Below are positions 1 through 6,726 of a DNA stretch of 20,080 nt, piece after piece; within the stretch, counting starts at the first letter, position 1; each line of letters opens with the position of its first letter. Both the position numbers and the translations under genes were made by a program. The notes under the pieces are model-generated. The model saw nothing but the letters and a program-made list of their open reading frames with translations. It was not told the DNA's origin and ran no database searches. Origin of the DNA: a virus; IMG/VR virus record IMGVR_UViG_3300017752_000240, positions 1-20,080 of that record; one strand, given 5' to 3'.

Positions 1-1
1 A

Positions 2-940
2 GAACACGGGGCAGAGACCGGTCTGGTACTGGAGTATAATCGTGGATCTTCACCTCCCTCCAAGATCCAACCCAACCAGATCCCGACCGGTCTCGACCGT
101 ATCAGTCAGAAAGCTGCTGCAAATATTAAATCGATTAGCGGTATTAATGATTCGATGCTCGGTACAGACGGAGCTGAGGTCTCAGGTATAGCAATTCAGG
201 CTAAACAGAATCGTGGCGTGATCATGATTCAAGTTCCGCTCGACAATCTGCGAAAAACCCGTCAGTACCTCGCTGAGAAAATCCTAAATCTTGTGCAAAC
301 GTTTTACACCGAACAGAGAATTATTAGGATTACTAATGAAGAAGACCCAATGGAGTCTCGTGAAGAGATGATCATTAACCAAATGACCCCCAGCGGTGAC
401 ATCGTTAATGATTTAACTATTGGTGAGTACGATGTAGTTATCGGAACCATGCCCGCCAGGGACTCATTTGATGAAGTGCAGTTCGCAGAAGCGCTAGCGC
501 TACGCCAAGCAGGTGTAGCAGTGCCGGATGATGCAATTGTGCAGTACTCACATCTTGCCAAAAAAGCAGAACTAGCTGCGAGATTGCGGCAAGACCCATC
601 TGAAGAGCAGATGCAGATCATGCAGATGCAGCAACAGCTCGCAATGCAGGAAGCACAGCTTCAAGTTGCCAAACTCGAGGCAGAAGTTAGGAAACTTCAG
701 TCCGACGCGGCCGTAAATATTGCAAAAACACAAGATATGACTGATATCCAGCCGCAATTGAAAGTCGCAGAACTACAGCAAGAGCTGCAAATGGCGCAAG
801 AGAACCTGCAATTGCGGCGTGAACTCGCTGATTTAACAAACACCACCCGACAATCGCAGGCACAAACATCAGCAGCGGCAAAATTGGCCACCACTGCTAT
901 GCATACAGCATCTAAAACTGGCCAAAACACGCAAAACTAG
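2..940 (+). CDS. Portal protein, C-terminal part (5' end outside window)
   Basis: The frame is open from base 2, so this is the last 312 residues of a longer gene; the ATG at 155 is internal. The segment around nt 140-210 (SGINDSMLG, then SGIAIQAKQNRG) matches the signature seen near the C-terminal half of P22-type portal proteins. It is followed by a helical region and, at about nt 600-850, a long Gln/Met/Glu-rich coiled coil (QMQIMQMQQQLAMQ, LQVAKLEAEVRKLQ). By family knowledge the portal is the dodecameric ring at one capsid vertex through which DNA is packaged and ejected; a helical C-terminus corresponds to the barrel. The next genes (scaffold, capsid, adaptor) fit. The TAG stop overlaps the Shine-Dalgarno of the scaffold gene. 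Family assignment is from motif recall, not a search. Confidence 0.85.
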   Translation, partial: EHGAETGLVLEYNRGSSPPSKIQPNQIPTGLDRISQKAAANIKSISGINDSMLGTDGAEVSGIAIQAKQNRGVIMIQVPLDNLRKTRQYLAEKILNLVQTFYTEQRIIRITNEEDPMESREEMIINQMTPSGDIVNDLTIGEYDVVIGTMPARDSFDEVQFAEALALRQAGVAVPDDAIVQYSHLAKKAELAARLRQDPSEEQMQIMQMQQQLAMQEAQLQVAKLEAEVRKLQSDAAVNIAKTQDMTDIQPQLKVAELQQELQMAQENLQLRRELADLTNTTRQSQAQTSAAAKLATTAMHTASKTGQNTQN

Positions 941-949
941 GAGTGCGTA

Positions 950-1999
950 ATGAGTGAAAACATGGAAAACCAGGAAGCGACTGAGGAAAAGCCGCTTTCG
1001 TTTGAAGTTATGCCGGGCGCAGAACCTCTCGAGGCCCCAGAAAACATAAGTTTGAGCTTTGATGACCCCGAACCGGAGCCAGAAAAGGCTGAAGAAACCG
1101 AAGAAACTGCGGCTAAAGAGGAAGAAACCGAAGAAACGGAGAAAACCGAGGAGACTGTAGCCGAATCGGGAGATGAAGATGACGATACCGAGCCTGATGA
1201 GGGCGATACTGAAGAAGAGCCGGTAACTGACGAAGAGCCCGAGGAAGAACTGCCGCTCGCAGCTGAAACAACAGAACCAGAAACAAAAAGTCCTATGGTT
1301 CCTAAGTCCCGCCTTGATGAAGTACTAGCAAAGCAGAAAGCGCTACAAAAGCAGGTAGAAGAAATGAGGGCAGCAGCCGAAAAACCGGTAGAAGCACCGG
1401 CAGAATATGATTTCGACCAGGCAGAGTCTCTATACATGGAAGCCGTGCTCGACGGTGAGACTGATAAAGCTAAAAAAATTCGCTCAGAAATAAGAGAAGC
1501 CGAAAAAAACAACTTAGCGTGGGAGTTGGAGCAGAAGATGGGCCAAACAGTCCAGCAATCAGCTCAAGCTACCGCTCTTCAACAAGCCGCAACCGATATG
1601 GAGGCAGCTTACCCAGTATTTGACCAGAACTCTGATCAATTTAATGAAGAATACACAAACGAAGTCGTCGAACTTCGTGATGCGTTTATCATTAAAGGTT
1701 ATGACGCCGTCGACGCTCTTAGCAGAGCAGTTAAGTACGTCGTTAAGGACCGCGACCTCGATACTGCAGGAGAAGCTGAACAACCGGCCCTAGCTGCAGC
1801 AAGTTCAGAACAGACAGCCAAGAAAAAAGCCTCAGTCGCCAAGAAACTTAAAGCGGCAGAAGCCCAACCACCAGAGCTAGAGGGTGAAGGTTCGTCTTCT
1901 CGCGGTGAGAACGTTGTTGATTTCGGTGGTTTGTCTGAGGATGAGTTTGATGCTCTTCCTGAAGCTACCCTTCGCAGGCTGAGAGGAGACATCGTCTGA
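950..1999 (+). CDS. Capsid scaffolding / head assembly protein
   Basis: 349 residues. AGGAG at 939-943 sits 6 nt before the ATG. Residues about 15-110 are extremely acidic, with EET/EETEK-type repeats and almost no basic residues. A linker follows, then VPKSRLDEVLAKQKALQKQVEE (about residues 119-140), a pattern typical of podovirus scaffolds, then helical segments and an A/K/E-rich tail. Composition, length and position between portal and major capsid gene are those of T7 gp9-like scaffolds, which form an internal core guiding procapsid assembly and leave before maturation. No protease motif is visible, so self-cleavage is not suggested. The repeated GAAGAAACCGA-like codons give the acidic region a low-complexity DNA sequence. 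A long Ser-rich open frame on the opposite strand is only its shadow. Confidence 0.8.
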   Translation: MSENMENQEATEEKPLSFEVMPGAEPLEAPENISLSFDDPEPEPEKAEETEETAAKEEETEETEKTEETVAESGDEDDDTEPDEGDTEEEPVTDEEPEEELPLAAETTEPETKSPMVPKSRLDEVLAKQKALQKQVEEMRAAAEKPVEAPAEYDFDQAESLYMEAVLDGETDKAKKIRSEIREAEKNNLAWELEQKMGQTVQQSAQATALQQAATDMEAAYPVFDQNSDQFNEEYTNEVVELRDAFIIKGYDAVDALSRAVKYVVKDRDLDTAGEAEQPALAAASSEQTAKKKASVAKKLKAAEAQPPELEGEGSSSRGENVVDFGGLSEDEFDALPEATLRRLRGDIV

Positions 2000-2018
2000 T
2001 TGTTATTGCTTGCGGTGA

Positions 2019-2039
2019 TATATTAGTTTAACTAATATA
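2019..2039. repeat. Dyad TATATTAGT-TTA-ACTAATATA (copy 1 of recurring ATTAG-N5-CTAAT element)
   Basis: Perfect inverted repeat with 9-bp arms and a 3-nt centre. Its core ATTAG-TTTAA-CTAAT (2022-2036) recurs with different spacer bases at 16269-16283 and 18966-18980, and also inside the portal gene at 323-337. The symmetry and the variable centre resemble a binding site for a dimeric regulator; an RNA hairpin is also possible. It overlaps a TATAAT. Confidence 0.6.
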
Positions 2040-2041
2040 AT
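2036..2041 (+). promoter_or_regulatory. Possible -10 element (TATAAT) upstream of the capsid gene
   Basis: The hexamer is a perfect match to the sigma-70 -10 consensus and overlaps the right arm of the 2019-2039 dyad, an arrangement expected for a regulated promoter. However, the 17-bp-spaced position upstream reads CGGTGA, not a -35 box; the nearest TTG-type hexamer (TTGCGG, 2010-2015) would need a 20-bp spacer. An AT-rich dyad can produce such a hexamer by chance. If real, the capsid mRNA would have a structured leader of roughly 215 nt. Confidence 0.25.
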
Positions 2042-2071
2042 ACTACTTTCGCTTACCTGTGCGATATCAGG

Positions 2072-2087
2072 TCGTGATCGATCACGA
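2072..2087. repeat. Perfect 16-bp palindrome TCGTGATCGATCACGA
   Basis: The two halves TCGTGATC and GATCACGA are exact reverse complements with no spacer. It lies in the capsid leader about 30 nt downstream of the TATAAT. A zero-loop palindrome makes a poor RNA hairpin, so a DNA-binding site for a dimeric protein is the more natural reading. It contains two GATC sites. No second copy was noticed in the window. Confidence 0.55.
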
Positions 2088-2253
2088 TAAACATCGTATT
2101 CGCCCGTCGGGGCGTTAAACACGCCGAGCTCGTAACTCGCTAAACGCACGTCACACGTTCCTCACGATACGAGGTACACGGGCATGTCTGCCCATCAATA
2201 AGACGGTCGATGATTGGGATGACCTCAATCATTTAGTGAAACATATCTTTTAT

Positions 2254-2257
2254 GGAG
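2254..2257 (+). promoter_or_regulatory. Ribosome binding site deciding the capsid start
   Basis: GGAG lies 6 nt upstream of the ATG at 2264. The in-frame ATG at 2252 overlaps this site and has no Shine-Dalgarno of its own, so 2264 is preferred. Confidence 0.75.
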
Positions 2258-2263
2258 CTTAAA

Positions 2264-3418
2264 ATGGCTACTACAAACTACGGCACGCTTACGGGCGACC
2301 AGTTACAGGTATGGTCACGCGACTTCTGGCGTGTGGCCCGCAATATGTCCTTCATCAACCAGTTCGCTGGCGCAGGACAAAATGCAATGGTGCAGCGCGT
2401 AACAGAGCTGACCAAATCAAACAAAGGCACAAAAGCAAATATCACATTGCTTGCAGATATGACTGGCGACGGTATTACCGGCGACAACACTCTGGAAGGT
2501 AATGAAGAAGCACTGCGTGCCTTCGACATCACAATCGAGCTGGACCAACTCCGCTTCGCTAACCGCGTAGCCGGACGTATGGCCGACCAGAAAACGGTTG
2601 TGAACTTCCGTGAGCAATCACGTGACGCTTTGGCATATGCCATGGCTGACCGTATGGACCAACTTGCGTTCCTCACGCTTGCTGGTGTTGCTTACACAAA
2701 CAAAAACAACGGTGCGCTCCGTACAACCTCTTCTTCAGCTGGCCACGAGCTGGTTGATTTGGTGTTTGCTTCTGACGTATCTGCTCCTACAAGCGCACGT
2801 CACGTGCGTTGGGATGCAACGAATAACCTTGTGACTTCAAGTGTTGCAACGACTCAGGTCGCTGCCACCGATACGATCACATATCGTTGTATTGTTGAGC
2901 TCAAAGCCTTTGCCAAAGACAACTACATTCGTGGTATCCGCGGCGCAGGTAACGACGAGATGTTCCATCTCTTCGTAACTCCACAGCAAATGGCTGACCT
3001 GAAACTCGACTCCGACTTCCTGGCTAACGTCAGAAACGCCGGTGTTCGCGGCCCAGGCAACGGTCTGTTTGCTGGATCGTCCAGCCTGATGGTTGACGGC
3101 GTGATGGTTCATGAGTTCCGCCACGTGTTCAACACATCCGGTGCAACAGCTGGTACTTCCAGTAACGCTGGTGCTGCTGGTTACAAATGGGGTGCAAACG
3201 CTGATGTAAACGGCGCACGTGCTCTGTTCTGCGGCGCACAGGCTCTTGCAATGGCCGATATCGGTCTGCCTGAGATCGTCGAAGACACCTTCGATTACGA
3301 AAACCAAGCCGGTATTTCTGTCGGCAAAATCTTTGGTCTTCGTAAGCCGAAGTACAACTCTGATATTTCTGGCTCCGTCCAGGACTTCGGCGTTATCTGT
3401 CTCGATACCGCTCAATAG
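2264..3418 (+). CDS. Major capsid protein, N4-gp56-like family
   Basis: 384 residues from the ATG at 2264 (MATTNYGTLT). The N-terminal third matches what I recall of the N4-gp56 / DUF4043 capsid family: an aromatic N-terminal segment (WSRDFW), then VTELTKSNKGTKANITLLADM, a GDGITGDNTLEGNEE segment, DITIELDQLRFANRVAG, and a long helix ending in DRMDQLAFLTLAG. The family has an HK97-type fold and builds the icosahedral shell. Length is normal. The flanking scaffold and connector genes support the role. A GC-rich hairpin directly after the stop and a long structured leader in front suggest this gene is expressed separately and strongly. The exact family name rests on recalled motifs; that it is the major capsid protein is much safer. 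Confidence 0.88.
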   Translation: MATTNYGTLTGDQLQVWSRDFWRVARNMSFINQFAGAGQNAMVQRVTELTKSNKGTKANITLLADMTGDGITGDNTLEGNEEALRAFDITIELDQLRFANRVAGRMADQKTVVNFREQSRDALAYAMADRMDQLAFLTLAGVAYTNKNNGALRTTSSSAGHELVDLVFASDVSAPTSARHVRWDATNNLVTSSVATTQVAATDTITYRCIVELKAFAKDNYIRGIRGAGNDEMFHLFVTPQQMADLKLDSDFLANVRNAGVRGPGNGLFAGSSSLMVDGVMVHEFRHVFNTSGATAGTSSNAGAAGYKWGANADVNGARALFCGAQALAMADIGLPEIVEDTFDYENQAGISVGKIFGLRKPKYNSDISGSVQDFGVICLDTAQ

Positions 3419-3426
3419 GTATAAGT

Positions 3427-3446
3427 CCCCCCTCTTCGGAGGGGGG
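3427..3446 (+). terminator. GC-rich stem with TTCG tetraloop after the capsid gene
   Basis: CCCCCCTC / GAGGGGGG form an 8-bp perfect stem closed by TTCG, the very stable cUUCGg tetraloop, 8 nt after the capsid stop. The following bases (CATCTTCTTC) are pyrimidine-rich but not a clean T-run, so it may be a leaky terminator or a 3' mRNA-stabilising/processing hairpin rather than a full stop. This fits making more capsid protein than connector protein. The next gene starts 26 nt after the stem with its own Shine-Dalgarno. Confidence 0.75.
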
Positions 3447-3472
3447 CATCTTCTTCATAGAAAGGAAATCAA

Positions 3473-3832
3473 ATGAAGGTCCTATCCGATAAAGAAATAA
3501 GAGTTACCACCACCTGGGGTGGTGTATTTGTACTGTTCCCTGGCGAACCCCAAGAGCTGGCAGAAGAAGCTGCAATCTTGGCGATGTCGATGGGGGCAAA
3601 ACAAGTTGATGGCACTACCGTCGAACCGAGTATCGAAGAAGAAAGCGAAGAATCTGATGACGTTTCGTTTGACGAGCTAGTGGACCAGTTAGTTGTTCTT
3701 ATGGACGAGGGTAACCCAAGTAATTTTAAAAACGACAATACGCCCAAAGCTGCTGTAGTGAATAAGTTAGCGGGTAAAACATTGTCATCAGAGCAACGCG
3801 ACGCAGCTTGGGAAGAAGCGTTACGTAGATAG
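3473..3832 (+). CDS. Small head accessory / head-completion-like protein
   Basis: 119 residues, preceded by AAAGGAAA. The N-terminal half (RVTTTWGGVFVLFPGEPQ, then EEAAILAMSMGAKQV) looks like a small beta-strand domain plus helix. A Glu-rich linker follows (about residues 55-65). The C-terminal part has a pattern seen repeatedly in small phage proteins encoded right after the capsid gene: DEGNPSNFKNDNTPKAAVVNKLAGKTLSSEQRDAAWEEAL, a helix-extension-helix-like module of about 35 residues. Role is unproven; position between capsid and adaptor genes suggests a capsid decoration, vertex or head-completion function. It ends 8 nt before the next start. Confidence 0.55.
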   Translation: MKVLSDKEIRVTTTWGGVFVLFPGEPQELAEEAAILAMSMGAKQVDGTTVEPSIEEESEESDDVSFDELVDQLVVLMDEGNPSNFKNDNTPKAAVVNKLAGKTLSSEQRDAAWEEALRR

Positions 3833-3840
3833 AGGTAGCA

Positions 3841-4521
3841 ATGGCTGTAGCGGTTAATGACGTTATAAACAAAGTTCAAGAGACTCTGCAGGACACTGCC
3901 GGTATCCGCTGGAATGAAACAAATGAGCTCATCCAATGGCTGAATGACGCTCAACGTGAAATAGCCCTACTCAAGCCAGATGCTACATCCGAAAATACTA
4001 CCGTAACGCTGGCTACCGGCACTAAGCAGTCAATACCTTCAGACGGAAATCGCCTACTTCGAGTGATGCGTAACATGTCGGCTGCCTCTCTTGGTAATGG
4101 CGGGCGGGCAATACGTCTTGTAGCAAGAGATGTTCTAGACACCCAGACACCTACATGGCATGACCCAGCTGTTACAGGAGACGCTGCTCACACAAACGTA
4201 GTTAAAAACTATATTTACGACGAGCAAGACCCTAAGAACTACTACGTATTCCCCGGCGTTTCTGGTAGCACCTACATAGAAATTGTCTACTCCAAGAACC
4301 CAGCGACTGTCTCAGCAGGCAACAACCTTAGCGTTGATGACATGTATGCCAACGCCGTCCAAAACTACATCTTATATATGGCGTTCATGAAAGAGTCCGA
4401 GGCCGCTGGTAACGCGCAGAGAGCCTCGTCTCACTACAACCTGTTTACCGCCGCGATTACGGGTAAGGCGCAGATCGACACGATCACTACCCCTAATATC
4501 GAACGTAGAGGAGACGGCTAA
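3841..4521 (+). CDS. Head-tail adaptor / connector protein
   Basis: 226 residues; AGAGG at 3831-3835 overlaps the previous stop and sits 5 nt before the ATG. The N-terminal helical segment (DVINKVQETLQDTAGIRWNETNELIQWLNDAQREIALLKPDA) is characteristic of phage adaptor proteins that dock beneath the portal, the role of T7 gp11 and of the adaptor in phiEco32/SU10-like phages. A beta-rich middle carries PSDGNRLLRV and NYYVFPGVSG segments, and a C-terminal helix (DDMYANAVQNYILYMAFMKESEAAGN) follows. By family knowledge this protein forms a dodecameric ring extending the portal channel. The TAA stop shares one base with the next ATG (TAATG), so the two adaptor-like genes are probably translationally coupled. 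Confidence 0.7.
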   Translation: MAVAVNDVINKVQETLQDTAGIRWNETNELIQWLNDAQREIALLKPDATSENTTVTLATGTKQSIPSDGNRLLRVMRNMSAASLGNGGRAIRLVARDVLDTQTPTWHDPAVTGDAAHTNVVKNYIYDEQDPKNYYVFPGVSGSTYIEIVYSKNPATVSAGNNLSVDDMYANAVQNYILYMAFMKESEAAGNAQRASSHYNLFTAAITGKAQIDTITTPNIERRGDG

Positions 4522-5204
4522 TGGCTATCAGATACGACACTATTTTGCCTGACATCCTATCGATGGTTCCCGCATGCCCCGAAGTAATCGCTGAACGCTC
4601 AATTCGATCCGCAGTCATAGAGCTATGCGAGAAGTCAGAAGCTTATCAGGTGCAGCTTGACCCTATTACTGTGGTTTCAGGTATCTATGAGTACGACTTG
4701 GAGCCACCCACCGGAACGATCGTGCATCGAATAGTTTGGATGACACATGAAGGTAAACCCCTTGAGCCTGTATCCAGCGGATTGTTGGAGCAACGTAAAG
4801 AGAACTGGCGTAAAGATACCGGCACTCCCGAGTATTTTATAAAGCAGAACCTTACGACCGTAAATCTTGTACCCGTTCCGAGCGAAACCATTTCACAAGG
4901 TGTGGAAATACGAGTTGCTTTGAAACCGACACAAACTTCAAACGCCTGCGACGACGGTGTTATGACCGACTACAGAGACACGATCGTTAATGGTGCCCTG
5001 TTTAGGCTGACACGTATGCCCTCTCAGGACTGGACAGATTTTGCAGCAGCCCAAATCTACAACGGGCTGTTTAACGAAGGACTGATTTATGCCGAAAGAC
5101 GCGGCCGTCAGGCGGATAACCCAGTCGTTGCAAAGGTTAGATATGGAGGACTACATGGCGGACGTAAAACTCGTAAGTACGCAGGTAGAAAATCCTTTAT
5201 CTGA
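4521..5204 (+). CDS. Second connector/neck-like structural protein
   Basis: 227 residues starting in a TAATG overlap, with GAGGAG upstream. Its layout mirrors the preceding adaptor: an N-terminal helical part (ILPDILSMVPACPEVIAERSIRSAVIELCEKS), a beta-rich middle (GIYEYDLEPPTGTIVHRIVWM, then LTTVNLVPVPSE) and a C-terminal helix (YRDTIVNGALFRLTRMPSQDW). Proteins of this shape commonly sit next to adaptor genes in podoviruses as neck components. The last 15 residues are basic and Gly-rich (GLHGGRKTRKYAGRK), possibly nucleic-acid- or neck-contacting. Its 3' end overlaps the next gene by 50 nt. A duplication of the adaptor is possible but cannot be shown by eye. The precise role is inferred. Confidence 0.55.
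   Translation: MAIRYDTILPDILSMVPACPEVIAERSIRSAVIELCEKSEAYQVQLDPITVVSGIYEYDLEPPTGTIVHRIVWMTHEGKPLEPVSSGLLEQRKENWRKDTGTPEYFIKQNLTTVNLVPVPSETISQGVEIRVALKPTQTSNACDDGVMTDYRDTIVNGALFRLTRMPSQDWTDFAAAQIYNGLFNEGLIYAERRGRQADNPVVAKVRYGGLHGGRKTRKYAGRKSFI
5145..5150 (+). promoter_or_regulatory. Ribosome binding site inside the upstream gene, deciding the 5155 start
   Basis: GGAGGA lies 4 nt before the ATG at 5155, the best Shine-Dalgarno in this region. The longer in-frame starts at 5089 and 5143 have no comparable site, so 5155 is chosen. Confidence 0.75.
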
Positions 5205-5601
5205 TCCGGTTATTGCGGATATTCGTGACGAATGGGACTGGGTCCTGGAAGGATTACAGGATCTCAAAGAACGTATTCCATCTCTGACATGGCGGCCAGA
5301 GGACGTATATGCAGAGTGTCGTTATGGGAACGCCGTTCTGCATGTTGCAAAAGACGGGTTCGTTATAACAACCGTTATAACAGACCCATATACGAAGGAA
5401 CGCACGCTACATTTTTGGATTGCCTGGGCACGTGATCTCGGCGGCAACTGTGTAATTAAGTATTTGCCGTTTTTCGAAAATGTGGCACAACAGTTAGAGT
5501 GTAAGTTTCTGGAGACCTGGACCCCTGTAGATGAATTGGAGTCGTACTTTTTACAACAAGGTTGGTCGTTAGATACTAGAATTTTTACGAGGTTGGTATG
5601 A
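5155..5601 (+). CDS. GNAT-fold-like virion-cluster protein (T7 gp13-like)
   Basis: 148 residues. The pattern resembles small phage proteins with an acyltransferase-like (GNAT) fold encoded between connector and internal-core genes, such as T7 gp13: an N-terminal helix, a WRPEDVYAECRYGNAVLHVAKDGFVI strand region (about residues 46-71), a second strand region (TLHFWIAWARD), a helix with a Cys (ENVAQQLECKFLE) and a C-terminal GW segment (QQGWSLDTRIFTRL). A clear acetyl-CoA-binding Q/RxxGxG/A loop is not seen, so catalytic activity is doubtful; T7 gp13 is needed for assembly of the internal core. Overlaps the upstream gene by 50 nt and the next gene by 4 nt (ATGA). Assignment is tentative. Confidence 0.45.
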   Translation: MADVKLVSTQVENPLSDPVIADIRDEWDWVLEGLQDLKERIPSLTWRPEDVYAECRYGNAVLHVAKDGFVITTVITDPYTKERTLHFWIAWARDLGGNCVIKYLPFFENVAQQLECKFLETWTPVDELESYFLQQGWSLDTRIFTRLV

Positions 5602-6119
5602 GTAAGGGACCCAAACAACAAGACTACAAACCGAGCGAGTCGGACCAAGTCAACGCGTCGGTAGCAGTAGCCCGCAAGAACAGGTTCGACAGTTTATACG
5701 GTGACCTGCTTTTGCAAATGAGAGATGAATCCGCTGCAGACGATGTTACAAAAGTAGCTCGTAGCCGCGCTAGTGCCGATGTTGCACAAGCAGTCTCAAC
5801 ACCAGATCTGGGTTTGGTTAATGACGTAGATAGAACTGGAACAGTTACGGCGGCTTACGAAGGGCAATTAGGCAGCGCAACCGCTAAGGCAAACGAAATT
5901 ACGAACAAACGTCAGTCTGGTGTGTTGGCAGTAGCAAATAAGCAAGAATCAGATACCACTAGAGGTATGGGTTTGGTCGCTAGGCTGGATACATCTGAAG
6001 CTTTACAAAGAGCTAAGGCTGACACGTTAGTTCAAACAGCTAAAACAAGCGCTCTTGGTCAAATAGGCACCGCCGCTACTCTATACGGTTTGGATAAAGC
6101 CGACATGTTACCAACGTAG
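5598..6119 (+). CDS. Internal virion (core) protein candidate, T7 gp14-like
   Basis: 173 residues; starts in an ATGA overlap with GAGG at 5589-5592. The opening (YKPSESDQVNASVAVARKNRFDSLYGDLLLQMRDES) is a pattern I recognise in small podovirus internal proteins encoded just before the large ejection proteins. The rest is Ala-rich, helical and low in hydrophobic runs (ARSRASADVAQAV, AYEGQLGSATAKANEI). In T7 the equivalent is part of the internal core, ejected to help form the conduit through the outer membrane. No enzyme motif is visible. Followed by two further helical proteins and the giant protein, matching the gp14-gp15-gp16 order. Function is inferred from position and composition. Confidence 0.5.
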   Translation: MSKGPKQQDYKPSESDQVNASVAVARKNRFDSLYGDLLLQMRDESAADDVTKVARSRASADVAQAVSTPDLGLVNDVDRTGTVTAAYEGQLGSATAKANEITNKRQSGVLAVANKQESDTTRGMGLVARLDTSEALQRAKADTLVQTAKTSALGQIGTAATLYGLDKADMLPT

Positions 6120-6129
6120 GAGATAAATT

Positions 6130-6717
6130 ATGATATCGAACCTGATGAGCTCCATCTCCGCAAGACAAATTGCAGCAGGCTATGCTAGTTCACTACCTAC
6201 AGTATCTGACCCTGACAAAGTTATGGCGCAGATGACGAGACAGGACTATTTACAAGGCCGACAAAATTTTGATCAGTTCGAACAAGATCTAGTAGATCAA
6301 GCCCAAACCGACACAAGCCTTATTGATCAGGCACGTGAAGACTCACGTTTAGCTCAGGATACCGCCGCTGGAATAGCAGAACGTAACCGGCAGCGATATG
6401 GGACTGAGTTAACAGCAGCGCAACAGCAGCAGCGAAATTTATCGACTCAACGCGGCGCAACATTAAGCTCCATAAATTCTGTAAACAATGCACGTTTAAC
6501 CCAGGGGGACCAGAACCGAGCGTTGCTGGGGGACTTAATTAACATAGGCCAAGGCCTACGCCGTTCCTCTATGGAAGGTCTTGGTACATCCGCTGCCAAC
6601 GCAACACAGTTAAAAAACGCTTACACACAAGCTAAAGCTTCTAATAAAGCGGCTAACTATCAAGCTGTCGGAAGTCTCGCGTCCACCGCAATTTTAGCAA
6701 TGGCGTTTGGGGTCTAG
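6130..6717 (+). CDS. Internal virion protein candidate
   Basis: 195 residues; AGGAGA (6118-6123) merges with the previous stop, 6 nt before the ATG. The protein is predominantly helical and rich in Gln/Ala/Arg, with a heptad-like stretch (residues about 45-115: GRQNFDQFEQDLVDQAQTD, ERNRQRYGTELTAAQQQQRN). It ends in a short hydrophobic Ala-rich segment (VGSLASTAILAMAFGV) that could insert into a membrane or pack in the core. That plan resembles T7 gp14, which forms the outer-membrane pore during ejection, so either this or the preceding gene may be the gp14 counterpart. No sequence family was recognised with certainty. Confidence 0.5.
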   Translation: MISNLMSSISARQIAAGYASSLPTVSDPDKVMAQMTRQDYLQGRQNFDQFEQDLVDQAQTDTSLIDQAREDSRLAQDTAAGIAERNRQRYGTELTAAQQQQRNLSTQRGATLSSINSVNNARLTQGDQNRALLGDLINIGQGLRRSSMEGLGTSAANATQLKNAYTQAKASNKAANYQAVGSLASTAILAMAFGV

Positions 6718-6726
6718 GAGAAAAAC

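Larger units (their letters stand above)
2000..2263 (+). other. Palindrome-rich leader / intergenic region before the capsid gene
   Basis: This is the only gene-free stretch above 60 bases. It holds several inverted repeats in order: a 9-bp-arm dyad at 2019-2039; a perfect 16-bp palindrome at 2072-2087; short GC hairpins at 2101-2114 (CGCCC/GGGCG), 2111-2125 (GGCGT/ACGCC) and 2180-2193 (GGGCA/TGCCC); and a hairpin at 2210-2232 (ATGATTGGG pairing with CCTCAATCAT, one bulge) that ends about 20 nt before the Shine-Dalgarno. A perfect TATAAT lies at 2036-2041 without a convincing -35 box. No ORF with a credible start and no tRNA fold was seen. The region could be a promoter/operator plus a structured 5' UTR controlling high-level capsid expression; this is inference. 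Confidence 0.6.

Noticed and set aside
937-1512. 191-codon Ser-rich open frame on the minus strand
   Set aside because: It is the antisense shadow of the GAA/GAG-rich acidic part of the scaffold gene; low-complexity Ser composition and no ribosome binding site.
2001-2090. Possible tRNA, prompted by TAGTTTAACTAA resembling a D-loop
   Set aside because: No T-arm, anticodon arm or acceptor stem pairing at the right distances.
2252-2263. Upstream in-frame ATG for the capsid gene
   Set aside because: It overlaps the GGAG that correctly spaces the ATG at 2264; the N-terminus starting MATTNYG is the natural one.
2837-3415. 192-codon open frame on the minus strand across the capsid gene
   Set aside because: Antisense to a confidently coding gene, no Shine-Dalgarno, no recognisable protein features.
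5089-5154. Longer N-terminus for the GNAT-like protein
   Set aside because: Lies wholly within the upstream gene and lacks a Shine-Dalgarno; GGAGGA is positioned for 5155.
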